In this document: piece by piece, positions 1-8,689 of the stretch
How the letters are laid out: each line of letters begins with the position of its first letter
Numbering within the stretch: the stretch's first letter is position 1
Position numbers and translations under genes: made by a program
The notes under the pieces: generated by a model
The model's database searches: none
The model's input: the letters and a program-made list of their open reading frames with translations, nothing else
What the model was told of the DNA's origin: nothing
Assembly: GCA_018712345.1 (NCBI GenBank)
Contig: DVHG01000001.1
Coordinates: 35,646-99,645, forward strand
Source of the DNA: Candidatus Onthovicinus excrementipullorum
Lineage (GTDB): Bacteria > Bacillota > Clostridia > Oscillospirales > Acutalibacteraceae
Direction of reading: 5' to 3'
Length of the DNA: 64,000 nucleotides

Positions 1-1
1 C

Positions 2-1237
2 CAGAAGGTGGTCAAGGTCTTCTGTCATGAGGAGGCGAGCAAGGCCGATTTCGACCGTGTAAATGACGAGCTTTTCCGCAACATGGAAAAGGCCAACAAG
101 TACGCCAACACGCTCGGCCCAATCCTGAACAACATCGGCAATGTGCTGTATGTGATCGTGGCGCTTGCGGGCGGACTGTTCCTCCTCTCCGGCACAGCGA
201 ATGTCAGCATTTCCGGGCTGGCATTCAGCATCAGCATCGTAGTCCCCTTCCTGAACATGACCAAGCAGTTTGCCGGGAACATCGGTCAGGTATCCCAGCA
301 GATCAATCCCGTGGTCATGGGCCTCGCCGGTGCGGAGCGCATCTTTGAGCTGATGGATCAGGAGCCGGAGACGGACGAGGGCTACGTCACCCTGGTCAAC
401 GCCCGCGAGGAAAACGGCCAGATCGTCGAGTGCAGCGAGCATACCGGCGTGTGGGCGTGGAAGCATCCGCACAGTGCGGACGGCTCCGTCACTTACACGC
501 GGCTGCGCGGCGACGTGCGGCTCAACCACGTGGACTTCGGCTACACACCGGAGAAGACGGTACTGCACGATATCACCCTCTATGCCGAAGCCGGGCAGAA
601 GGTCGCCTTCGTCGGAGCCACGGGCGCCGGGAAAACGACGATCACCAACCTGATCAACAGGTTCTACGACATTGCGGACGGCAAGATCCGCTACGACGGA
701 ATTAACATCAACAAGATCAAGAAGGCCGACCTGCGGCGCAGCATGGGCATCGTGCTTCAGGATTCCAACCTGTTCTCCGGTACCGTGATGGAGAACATCC
801 GGTACGGTAAGCTGGACGCCACGGATGAGGAGTGCATCGCCGCCGCCAAGCTGGCGGGTGCGGACGACTTCATCACCCGCCTGCCCAACGGCTATGATAC
901 GCAGATCGCGGCCAACGGCTCCTCCCTCTCACAGGGCCAGTGCCAGCTGCTGACAATCGCGCGCGCCGCCGTGGCCGATCCGCCCGTGATGATCCTCGAT
1001 GAGGCGACAAGCTCCATTGATACGCGCACCGAGGCTATCGTTCAGCGCGGCATGGATGCGCTGATGAAGGGCCGCACGGTATTCGTGATCGCGCACCGCC
1101 TGTCCACGGTCAAGAATTCGGACGTGATCATGGTGCTTGAAAACGGCCGGATCATCGAGCGCGGCAGCCACGAAAAGCTGCTTGAGGAGAAGGGCAAGTA
1201 CTACCAGCTCTACACCGGAGCGTTTGAGCTCGAATAA
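2..1237 (+). CDS. ABC exporter, C-terminal part (partial at window edge)
   Basis: The reading frame is open to the left edge, so the N-terminal membrane helices are missing. What remains is the end of the transmembrane domain (helices near residues 40-60 and 68-84, counted from the GTG at 8) followed by a complete nucleotide-binding domain: Walker A GATGAGKTT (about residues 203-211), a variant signature LSQGQ, Walker B VMILDEATSSID and the H-loop AHRLS. About 50 extra residues lie between the two domains. This fits a half-transporter of the multidrug or lipid exporter class (ABCB-like, often an LmrCD/EfrAB-type heterodimer) in the cytoplasmic membrane. Its partner gene probably lies just upstream of the window. 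The family is secure; the substrate cannot be read from the sequence. Confidence 0.92.
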   Translation, partial: QKVVKVFCHEEASKADFDRVNDELFRNMEKANKYANTLGPILNNIGNVLYVIVALAGGLFLLSGTANVSISGLAFSISIVVPFLNMTKQFAGNIGQVSQQINPVVMGLAGAERIFELMDQEPETDEGYVTLVNAREENGQIVECSEHTGVWAWKHPHSADGSVTYTRLRGDVRLNHVDFGYTPEKTVLHDITLYAEAGQKVAFVGATGAGKTTITNLINRFYDIADGKIRYDGININKIKKADLRRSMGIVLQDSNLFSGTVMENIRYGKLDATDEECIAAAKLAGADDFITRLPNGYDTQIAANGSSLSQGQCQLLTIARAAVADPPVMILDEATSSIDTRTEAIVQRGMDALMKGRTVFVIAHRLSTVKNSDVIMVLENGRIIERGSHEKLLEEKGKYYQLYTGAFELE

Positions 1238-1249
1238 CAGACAGAATGG

Positions 1250-1284
1250 ATCCCGGACGGAGTCTTCCGCCCGGGATTTTTTGT
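1250..1284 (+). terminator. Rho-independent terminator of the ABC exporter
   Basis: An inverted repeat (ATCCCGG...CCGGGAT) begins 12 bases after the stop codon and is followed by TTTTTTG. Confidence 0.8.
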
Positions 1285-1307
1285 GCCCGCAGTGCTGCCC
1301 CTCAATT

Positions 1308-2078
1308 TCACCGGTACTCCGAGGTGAGGTCATAGGCCAAATCGGCCTCCACCGTGACCAGATAGGATATCGCGGCCCTGGCGTGCTGCTTTGCCGTAAA
1401 GCGCGCCGACTCCATGCGTGTCAGTCCGCTGTCAAACACGACAGTCAGCGCTCCGTCCGTCAGGGTGTGCGTTACGGATTTCAGCTTCACATCGGCGTTG
1501 ACAATATGAAAGTATTCCTTTGCTCCATTAATGATTGCTGTAGCGCGATCTTGATCGACGATATTGACGTACCCGCCCCTGCCCTGTTCGGCCTCCTGCG
1601 CGGAGAGCGTGATATCTTTCAGCCGGAAGGTGACGGCCGCACCCTCCTTCTGTACAGACGATACGTCCAAGGGGGACAGGTGCGGCAGGGAACTGCCCCC
1701 GTTTTCCCTTTTCTCCGCCTTCGCACGCAGTGACTGCGCCCCATCGGAGAGAATATCGACGGATACAATGCTGCCTGCCCGGATCTCCCCCGCCGTGAGC
1801 TGTTGTACGGAATAGGTGCATTGCAGGCCATCCGCCGCCGTGTTATAAAGATTGATCCACTCCTCGGTGGAACGCGGAACGCTCATCGCATGCGCGGCCG
1901 CCTGCACAGCATCGGAATTCGGGGCTGTCTGACGTGCAGCGCCTTCATCTACCTCAGAGACAGAACCATCTGTAGTGATAGAAACCGTTGGATCAGCTCC
2001 CATACAGGACGAAACGGAAAACAGCAGTAGGATTCCGGACAGAACGGCACCTAACCCCCTGAGCGTTTTTACATTCAT
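1308..2078 (-). CDS. Putative lipoprotein, paralogue of the one at 21.9 kb
   Basis: The start is set at the ATG at 2078 because it follows a good ribosome site (GGAGGGGAG) and opens a typical lipoprotein signal: a short basic start, a hydrophobic core and a lipobox ending SVSSC (Cys about residue 25). The open frame extends further upstream, but that part looks non-coding. The mature protein (about 230 residues) has no catalytic motif that I recognise. Two stretches match the lipoprotein at 21881-22765: LYNTAAD against LYNNAAND near the start of the folded part, and VTHTLTDG against TTHTLYF near the end, so the two are probably a paralogous pair. It should be anchored on the outer face of the membrane. 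It is transcribed towards the ABC exporter. Confidence 0.8.
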   Translation of the reverse strand: MNVKTLRGLGAVLSGILLLFSVSSCMGADPTVSITTDGSVSEVDEGAARQTAPNSDAVQAAAHAMSVPRSTEEWINLYNTAADGLQCTYSVQQLTAGEIRAGSIVSVDILSDGAQSLRAKAEKRENGGSSLPHLSPLDVSSVQKEGAAVTFRLKDITLSAQEAEQGRGGYVNIVDQDRATAIINGAKEYFHIVNADVKLKSVTHTLTDGALTVVFDSGLTRMESARFTAKQHARAAISYLVTVEADLAYDLTSEYR

Positions 2079-2247
2079 CAAACTCCCCTCCTGAACAGCA
2101 TCTCGGATTCTATCTTTATGATGTCTGAGCCACTGTTCATGCCTGGGCATTGTAAAAACAAATGCACTCAATCCGTTTATTGGGCTTCCATTCCGGAGGC
2201 AATCATGCTACAATAAGGCTGTCAATAAGAGAAACGGAGGGGATTTT

Positions 2248-2583
2248 ATGGCAAAGATCGAAGAAACGGTACGCGGCGATTTTGACGCAATTCTGAACAC
2301 GCTGGAATCAGCCGTGATGAACGGGAGCGTGTCCGCCTCCTGTGAGGACGCAAGCGACTACCAGAATGGGGACTTCCGCTGTGCGGTGCGCGTGTATGAG
2401 CGGTACAGCTATTCGGGCGGGAACCGCGTGAGTATGGCGCTCGTACTCGCGGGAGCGGATGGCGAGTATCACCTCACGGCCATCACCTCCGGCGGCAGCC
2501 AGGGCATGTTTTTCAAGATCAACACCTGGGGCGAAGAGGGCTTCCTCGACACAATCCGGGATGCAGTCAACAGCCTGATCTAA
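2248..2583 (+). CDS. Small conserved protein, DUF6054-like
   Basis: This is a compact 111-residue soluble protein with no signal peptide. The ATG has a strong ribosome site (GGAGGGG). The pattern NGSVSAS...CAVRVYERYSYSGGNRVS...AITSGGSQGMFFKINTWGEE matches what I remember of the DUF6054 family of Firmicutes, whose function is unknown. It lies 22 bases upstream of the GNAT gene and is probably co-transcribed with it. The gap to the divergent lipoprotein gene must hold both promoters; a weak TTCCAT-17-TACAAT (2186-2214) could serve this gene. The gene is convincing; the family name comes from memory. Confidence 0.8.
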   Translation: MAKIEETVRGDFDAILNTLESAVMNGSVSASCEDASDYQNGDFRCAVRVYERYSYSGGNRVSMALVLAGADGEYHLTAITSGGSQGMFFKINTWGEEGFLDTIRDAVNSLI

Positions 2584-2605
2584 TAGGATCGGAGGAGACA
2601 GCCAG

Positions 2606-3184
2606 ATGTGCATACACCCCCTCAAGACAGACCGCCTGCTTTTGCGTCCCTTTATGGCGGATGATGTGGACGCTGTGTTTTCCATCCTCAGCGACGGGGA
2701 GGCCAATACATTTCTCCCCTGGTTCCCCGTGACTACGCGCGCGGAGGCGGAAGAACATCTGTGGGAGCGTTACCTGACCCCTGCCGAAAAGGGAGAAGCG
2801 CTCCACTGGGCGATCTGCCTGAAGACGGATAAGCTCCCCCTCGGCTATATCCATGTGGATCTGGCCGAACCACACGACTTCGGCTATGGACTGCGTCACG
2901 AATTCTGGCATCAGGGGATCGTGACCGAGGCCAGCCTGGCCGCGCTGAGGGAGATTAAGACCTATGGCCTTCCCTTCATCACGGCAACGCACGATGTGAA
3001 CAACCCGCGCAGCGGCACAGTGATGCAAAAGCTCGGCATGGCGTACCGCTACTCCTACCGTGAGCAGTGGCAGCCCAAGGATATCCCTGTCACATTCCGG
3101 ATGTATCAGCTGGACTTTGCGCCGGATATTCCGACTTATGCGGGCTATGCGGACAAATACGGTTCTTTTATAGAGAAACTGTGA
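2606..3184 (+). CDS. GNAT acetyltransferase, RimJ/RimL type
   Basis: The 192-residue protein opens with the usual RimJ/RimL-type beta strand (LKTDRLLLRPF) and has the GYGLRHEFWHQGIVTEA segment, which stands for the acetyl-CoA-binding loop between strand 4 and helix 3. This is followed by the family hallmark N.RSGTVMQKLGM near residues 130-145. It should transfer an acetyl group from acetyl-CoA to an amino group of a protein, an antibiotic or a small molecule; the acceptor is unknown. The ribosome site is GGAGGAG. The gene follows the small DUF6054-like gene by 22 bases and is closed by the hairpin at 3255-3290. Confidence 0.88.
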   Translation: MCIHPLKTDRLLLRPFMADDVDAVFSILSDGEANTFLPWFPVTTRAEAEEHLWERYLTPAEKGEALHWAICLKTDKLPLGYIHVDLAEPHDFGYGLRHEFWHQGIVTEASLAALREIKTYGLPFITATHDVNNPRSGTVMQKLGMAYRYSYREQWQPKDIPVTFRMYQLDFAPDIPTYAGYADKYGSFIEKL

Positions 3185-3254
3185 GTTTAGAAGTGACAGA
3201 AAGACTGCTCTGGCAATTTTTCTGTGATATCAAAGAATAATTTGTCTAAATACC

Positions 3255-3290
3255 AAGCGTCCCCACGGCACTATTCCGCAGGGACGCTTT
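3255..3290. terminator. Terminator hairpin between GNAT gene and convergent orphan gene
   Basis: AAGCGTCCC and GGGACGCTT form a 9-bp stem between two convergent genes. A-rich and T-rich flanks suggest that it can work in both directions. Confidence 0.65.
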
Positions 3291-3324
3291 ACTTTATTTG
3301 ATGTATGAAGATGAAAAGAATGTT

Positions 3325-4431
3325 TTATTCTTTTAAATTTATATCATGTGGCGGAATCCATCCGCTTTTCACACGATTGATTCCGTCTTGAATTTCAGAA
3401 ATCTTCCGATACTCTTTATTGACTACTTTTAAGATAAAATGCCTCAAAAGGACCCATGCATAGCATATTCCAATGAGTCCCAATCTTAACGGAGCTAAGC
3501 AGATATCCTTACATTTGTAAGCGTACGATTTTTCATTCTCAAGTCTCTTTTTCTTTTCTCTCTTCTTTCGTTTCCGACGTATCGCTTCCTCGCTGACAGT
3601 TGCATCCTGAAATTCTTGGACTGATTTTATATATTGATGCTCTCTTTTGTAAGTTTCCCACTCCCCCAGTGCCCTGATAAAAGCGGCCATCCCCTGTACT
3701 AAAACCGAGAGATTAATCAGTCCATACTCTTTTGTTGGTAGATATAAAAAATATGCGACATAAAAAATCAGAATGATAAAGAACATCAGTGCGGAATACA
3801 GAGTATCACTGTGGTCAAAAAATACATTTAAAATGTGTTTTATCAGGAAAGGAATAAAATAAACCAAAGAAAGCAGAAATACACAAAGGAAAATTCCTGC
3901 AAAACTACTGTCTGGAAACACTTTAAAACAAAAATATACAAACAGCAGGTTAGAAATAATAAACGTAATATTACTTAATAGGAACTTTGAATCAACTCCC
4001 GCTTCCTGCTTGACCCGTTCCCAGTCATATTTTAACAAGAGGGAGACATAGTCAATCAGACGATCGACTTCCTTTACATTAACCTCCGATGCTTCTTCAA
4101 TGGAGCGGATCACATCCCAAATATGACCGTCCCACAAATAGTCTGTTTTTCTATCTTTTCCATAAGCGTTTAATCTCGTTTTTAAATCCACTAAAACTTC
4201 GTCCAGAATATCTTTTTGATTTTCCGTTTTTTGATGCTCAATCCGTTTCAGTTTGTAGCAAATATTCCGCAGTTGCTTTCTCCATTCAGAACGTTCGCCC
4301 GTAATGTACTGTAATTTACCTTTTTTGTTGGTCTGAAATATGATTACCGCAACCGAAAATACCCCCGTAATGATTGTTGTGATAAGCTCAACATTAATAG
4401 GAATACTTAATAATTTTTCCATACACTCCAT
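3325..4431 (-). CDS. AT-rich orphan multi-pass membrane protein of unknown function
   Basis: I do not recognise this 368-residue protein. It starts with one membrane helix (about residues 12-32). A basic cytoplasmic segment follows, containing ERSEWRKQLRNI and a predicted helical region of about 100 residues. Then come four closely spaced hydrophobic segments (about 150-258), a lysine/arginine-rich stretch (RRKRKKREKKKR, near 287) and one more hydrophobic segment near 320-340. Base composition is clearly AT-richer than every neighbour and it stands alone between two unrelated units, so it is a likely recent arrival. Two ATGs (4431 and 4422) are possible starts; AAGGAG lies just ahead of the first. 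Confidence 0.75.
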   Translation of the reverse strand: MECMEKLLSIPINVELITTIITGVFSVAVIIFQTNKKGKLQYITGERSEWRKQLRNICYKLKRIEHQKTENQKDILDEVLVDLKTRLNAYGKDRKTDYLWDGHIWDVIRSIEEASEVNVKEVDRLIDYVSLLLKYDWERVKQEAGVDSKFLLSNITFIISNLLFVYFCFKVFPDSSFAGIFLCVFLLSLVYFIPFLIKHILNVFFDHSDTLYSALMFFIILIFYVAYFLYLPTKEYGLINLSVLVQGMAAFIRALGEWETYKREHQYIKSVQEFQDATVSEEAIRRKRKKREKKKRLENEKSYAYKCKDICLAPLRLGLIGICYAWVLLRHFILKVVNKEYRKISEIQDGINRVKSGWIPPHDINLKE

Positions 4432-4546
4432 TTTCTCCTTAATACTACCAATATGATTTAAATTCTACAACCAAATTAAATTTATGTCAACTTCGGGTTT
4501 AACAAATGCTTTTTTATTCTCTCCACAAATATCAAAATGAGAAAGG

Positions 4547-4575
4547 TAGACTTTATCGGGAAATTCCACTATAAT
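4547..4575 (+). promoter_or_regulatory. Candidate sigma-A promoter for the response regulator
   Basis: TAGACT (4547-4552), a 17-base spacer and TATAAT (4570-4575). Transcription from here would start near 4582, downstream of the ATG that gives the longest frame, and so supports the TTG start at 4612. Confidence 0.5.
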
Positions 4576-4611
4576 ATTGCTCAGAAAATTTCGTGCAAAG
4601 AGGATGATCCC

Positions 4612-5286
4612 TTGAAAAAGATTCTAATTATCGAGGACGATACCGACATCAACAACCTAATGGCGGAGTGCCTGCGTAAGGCGGGGTATGCCTGCACGCA
4701 GGCCTTTTCCGGCACGGAGGGGCTGCTGCATGCGCAGCACGGGGCGTTCGATTTAATCATTCTGGACCTGATGCTGCCGGGGCTGGATGGGGAGGCCGTG
4801 CTGCCGCAGATCCGGAAGGAGCAGACAGCGCCGGTGATCGTCGTCTCGGCCAAGGACAGTTTGGAAAGCAAGGTGGAGCTTCTGACCGCCGGTGCGGACG
4901 ACTATATCACCAAGCCCTTTGAGGTGCAGGAGTTTCTGGCGCGGGTGGGCGTACAGCTGCGGCGCGCCGGCGGGTCGGAATCGCGCCCTAAGGCGCTCCG
5001 CCACCACGATTTGGTACTGAATGAATCCACCTACACCGCCGCAGTCAGCGGCACGGAGCTCCCACTCACCCGGCAGGAATTTAAAATTTTAGAGCTGCTG
5101 CTCTCCCACCCCGATCAGGTCTTTTCCAAGCAGGATATCTACGACTACGCATGGGATGACATGTACATCGGCGAGGATAAGACAATCAACGTCCACATCA
5201 GCAATATCCGCAAAAAGCTGAAAGCTGTCTCGGACCGTGAGTACATCGAAACCGTATGGGGCATCGGGTTTAAGCTGGCCAAATAG
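4612..5286 (+). CDS. OmpR-family response regulator
   Basis: A receiver domain comes first (acidic pocket IIEDD; phosphate-acceptor Asp in LIILDLMLPG; Lys of TKPFE) and a winged-helix DNA-binding domain second (LTRQEFKILELLL...NVHISNIRKKL...VWGIGFKL). I chose the TTG at 4612: AAAGAGGA sits 7 bases ahead, it gives the normal 224-residue length, and a promoter lies between it and the earlier ATG at 4537. The gene is followed by an ABC ATPase, a permease and a sensor kinase. This is the layout of modules that sense and expel cell-wall-active peptides. Its probable operator is the set of 11-base repeats beginning right after its stop codon. Confidence 0.92.
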   Translation: MKKILIIEDDTDINNLMAECLRKAGYACTQAFSGTEGLLHAQHGAFDLIILDLMLPGLDGEAVLPQIRKEQTAPVIVVSAKDSLESKVELLTAGADDYITKPFEVQEFLARVGVQLRRAGGSESRPKALRHHDLVLNESTYTAAVSGTELPLTRQEFKILELLLSHPDQVFSKQDIYDYAWDDMYIGEDKTINVHISNIRKKLKAVSDREYIETVWGIGFKLAK

Positions 5287-5341
5287 CTTTACCATTTCTT
5301 AAACTTTGCTTTGCGATTTATTGGCACTCGGGCTGTACAAT
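5287..5341 (+). promoter_or_regulatory. Candidate response-regulator operator and promoter for the ABC operon
   Basis: Three contiguous 11-base units begin at 5287, 5298 and 5309: CTTTACCATTT, CTTAAACTTTG and CTTTGCGATTT. The third covers the -35 position of a -10 box TACAAT (5336-5341). Direct repeats spaced by about one helical turn are how OmpR-family activators bind. The arrangement fits activation of the ABC genes by the adjacent regulator. Inferred from spacing alone. Confidence 0.45.
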
Positions 5342-5374
5342 AGAGACCGTAAAGCAAAGGAGGCAAGTTTTCAG

Positions 5375-6281
<907 letters not shown>

Positions 6282-6289
<8 letters not shown>

Positions 6290-7136
6290 CCTGATTAAGA
6301 TGGATATCTACCGCCTGTTACACGCGGTCTCCACCTGGGTGATGATGGGAATCATGGTTCTGATTGCGGTGGTCTGCGTCGGGGCGACGCGCGCCGATCT
6401 CAACGCCATGGCGGAGGACCCTGCCTATACCGAACAGGCAGTTTCCACGGCCGAGGATCAAGTGGTGTACGGCATTGTGATGGATACGGATCCAGAATGG
6501 ATCCACGGAGAGGTCCCGGCCAGTCAGATGCTCGGTCTGCTGCTCAACAGCGGCATTCTGATGATTTTCTGCGCGATTTTCGTCTCCCTCTTCGTGGGGG
6601 CGGAGCACCGGAGCGGCTACCTGAAAAATATCGCGGGGCAGCTCCCCTACCGCGGACAGCTGGCGCTGTCAAAATTCATCGCCATTGCAGTCGAGGTGCT
6701 GCTGATGTTCGCGATCTATGCGATATTCTGCATTGCGTCCGGGTATATTTTCTTTGGCGATCAATTCACACTCGGTTCCGGTGCTGAGCTGTTCAAAATG
6801 CTCGGGACGCAGTACCTGCTCCATTTGGGATTCAGTGCGCTAATCATGTTCCTGTGCATGGTCACGGGGAGCACCGCTTTCAGTATGGCCGTGGGAATTC
6901 TGGGATGCAGCGGGCTGACGAGCCTGTTATACAACGGGATCAACTGGGTCGTCCAGAAAATTCACAGCGGCGTGAATTTTGATTTTGGCCGGTATATGCT
7001 GGATACAAACGTCTACGCGATCAGCGGAGCCTCCGCGGCGAACGACGTACTCCGTGCAGTACTGGTGGCTTGTATTTTCGCCGTGCTGGCGGTAGGATCT
7101 TCCGCCCTGGTGATGCAAAAACGCGATATCAAATAA
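6282..7136 (+). CDS. ABC transporter permease of the ABC/two-component module
   Basis: The start is the ATG at 6282, 6 bases after GGGAGGTG, overlapping the end of the ATPase gene (translational coupling). The 284-residue protein has the ABC-2 layout. One helix lies near the N-terminus (about 15-38), an extracellular loop follows, and a run of five helices occupies about residues 85-285. No catalytic motif is expected. With the ATPase at 5375 it would form a transporter for a membrane-active peptide or lipid-like substrate. Confidence 0.85.
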
Positions 7137-7145
7137 GGTGATGCA

Positions 7146-8051
7146 ATGGTTGTCTGGGCAGTAATGGCAACAGTTCTGGCGGGAGTGCTGTTGGCGCTCC
7201 TGCTCGTCTACCGGCGACAGGTCAAATCGGCCTGCCGCCAATTAGCGTTTTTAAAAAAACATAAAACCAATCTGCGGCTGAGCACTACGCTCCCCTTCCC
7301 GGAGCTGAATGAGCTGTCCGACGGGATCAATGAAATACTGGACCGTTCGCGGGAGATTGAACGGGCGGTGCGCACCGGCGACGAACAGCTGAAGGAGACC
7401 ATCACCAGCCTCTCCCACGATATCCGCACGCCGCTTACTTCCATGGACGGGTATTTTCAGCTGCTGGCGCAGTGTGAGTCCGAGGAGGAGCGCCGCCGCT
7501 ACATCGCCATCATCCAGGGGCGTATCGCCAGCCTGAACGAGATGCTTGAGGAGCTGTTCACCTATGCCAAGCTGCAAAATGAGAGCTACGAGCTGTCACT
7601 GGAACAGGTCGATCTCAGCAAATACGTGACAGATACGCTGTTCTCCTTTTATGGGGAACTGAACCGGCGTGGAATTACCCCTGATATCACCCTCTGTGAA
7701 GAGCGGATCTGGATTCAGGCCAATGGGGAGGCCGTCCGCCGCGTGCTGCAAAACATCCTGAAAAATGCACTGGAACATGGGCGAAGCCAACTCCAGATCC
7801 ATTTGGGGCGTCAGGATAGCCGCGCCGTTTTCACCTGTACTAACGACGTGGGAAACGCCGGGGCAATCGACATGGATCAGGTATTCACCCGGTTTTATAA
7901 GGCGGACTCGGCCCGGACGCACACCTCCACCGGCCTGGGGCTTTCCATTGCCAAGGGGCTGACAGATCGGATGGGCGGAAGCATCACGGCCGCACTTCAG
8001 GATGGGCTGTTCACAATTAAAGTTGCGTTCCCCGGGAAATTTGAAAAATAG
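7146..8051 (+). CDS. Sensor histidine kinase with a single membrane helix
   Basis: Only one membrane segment is visible (residues 1-22) and there is no extracellular sensing domain. A short linker leads to the HisKA dimerisation helix with phospho-acceptor His91 in SLSHDIRTPLTS, then the ATPase domain (N box NILKNALEH; G boxes in STGLGLSIAKGL). Kinases lacking an external sensor and encoded beside an ABC transporter usually read the transporter's activity instead of binding the drug directly. The partner is the response regulator at 4612. The gene starts 10 bases after the permease. Confidence 0.9.
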   Translation: MVVWAVMATVLAGVLLALLLVYRRQVKSACRQLAFLKKHKTNLRLSTTLPFPELNELSDGINEILDRSREIERAVRTGDEQLKETITSLSHDIRTPLTSMDGYFQLLAQCESEEERRRYIAIIQGRIASLNEMLEELFTYAKLQNESYELSLEQVDLSKYVTDTLFSFYGELNRRGITPDITLCEERIWIQANGEAVRRVLQNILKNALEHGRSQLQIHLGRQDSRAVFTCTNDVGNAGAIDMDQVFTRFYKADSARTHTSTGLGLSIAKGLTDRMGGSITAALQDGLFTIKVAFPGKFEK

Positions 8052-8077
8052 GTGTCGTCCGAACATGTTCCCGAGAA

Positions 8078-8104
8078 AAGGGTTTCCATTTTTGTGGAAC
8101 CCTT
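8078..8104 (+). terminator. Hairpin after the kinase gene
   Basis: AAGGGTTTCCA and TGGAACCCTT form a stem of about 10 bp some 27 bases after the kinase stop. No clean T run follows, so terminator activity is uncertain. Confidence 0.45.
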
Positions 8105-8155
8105 CAACTTGTCAAAAAATGTGATTATTCATAATGTGAGAAGCAAGTAAAAAAG

Positions 8156-8175
8156 GCCTCCCTGTGTAAGGAGGC
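8156..8175. repeat. P-type palindromic repeat, short form
   Basis: GCCTCC-CTGTGTAA-GGAGGC. The same stem with the same TGTGTAA loop recurs at 56.8, 57.25 and 61.0-61.6 kb. This opens a stretch of about 640 bases (8052-8689) with no credible gene, made mostly of dispersed repeats. Confidence 0.7.
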
Positions 8176-8280
8176 TCCTGCCAAAGCGGGTGGATGCTAG
8201 CCGGCTGAAAAGCCTAAAAAGCCATGGATCCCGATGCCTTTTTCCTGCAACACCCCCTCCTGTTCAGCTTTGCCTCACTA

Positions 8281-8315
8281 CCACCTTTACACAGGGGCGG
8301 TTTGGACTGTGCTTC
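8281..8315 (-). repeat. P-type repeat, degenerate copy
   Basis: CCACCTTTACACAGGGGCGG followed by TTTGGACTGTGCTTCCG. This corresponds to the right half of the fuller copies at 61119 and 61372, with its stem partly eroded. The trailing segment is the one that follows other copies (TGTGCAGACTT at 61438). Confidence 0.5.
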
Positions 8316-8327
8316 CGATCTCCAGGG

Positions 8328-8392
8328 GCAATTCCCCTGTTAGGGAAAATATCCACAAAGTGGACAAAGGGATGTTCACCTACGGAGGTGTT
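8328..8392 (+). repeat. T-type structured repeat, copy 1
   Basis: Three hairpins in a row: palindrome TTCCCCTGTTAGGGAA (8332-8347), TCCAC-AAA-GTGGA (8352-8364) and CACCT-ACGG-AGGTG (8377-8390). A second copy lies on the other strand at 57187-57249. There the second and third stems have different bases that still pair. Confidence 0.65.
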
Positions 8393-8419
8393 AAAAAAAT
8401 TGTACAAATTTAGCATTGG

Positions 8420-8556
8420 CTTCCCCTCGATGGGAAGCTGTCGAGCGGAGCGAGACTGATGAGGTGGAAAGCCCGCCATTTTTCAGAAGCTTGTTCTGTT
8501 CTCAGGAGCCACCTCATCCACCGCAAGCGGTCCCCCTTCCCCTCAAGAGGGAAGGC
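8420..8556. repeat. Paired S-type repeats in inverted orientation
   Basis: The left arm is a CTTCCCCTCGATGGGAAG hairpin followed by a CTGTCG...CGAGACTGATGAGGTGG tail. The right arm is the inverse: CCACCTCATCCACCGC, then a CCTTCCC...GGGAAGG hairpin. GATGAGGTGG (8458-8467) and CCACCTCATC (8509-8518) are a perfect 10-bp inverted repeat, so the unit can fold into one large cruciform. Related S hairpins occur at 56908 and 61243. Confidence 0.65.
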
Positions 8557-8641
8557 CGTAAAAGTCTGCACAAGCCAATCCGTCTCCCCTTGCACAGGGG
8601 CTGGGATTACACAAATTTCCAATCTGTTTGTTTTGTCCAAA

Positions 8642-8681
8642 GAAAAACCAGCCGCAAACGCTGGACGTTTGCGGCCGGTTG
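8642..8681 (-). terminator. ftsH terminator
   Basis: On the minus strand, ACCGGCCGCAAACG and CGTTTGCGGCTGGT form a stem of about 14 bp with one mismatch, followed by TTTTTCTTT, 9 bases past the ftsH stop. Confidence 0.8.
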
Positions 8682-8689
8682 AATGTGTC

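Noticed and set aside
4537..4611. Upstream ATG start for the first response regulator
   Set aside because: A promoter with TATAAT at 4570-4575 lies inside this stretch, and the TTG at 4612 has the better ribosome site and gives the normal family length.
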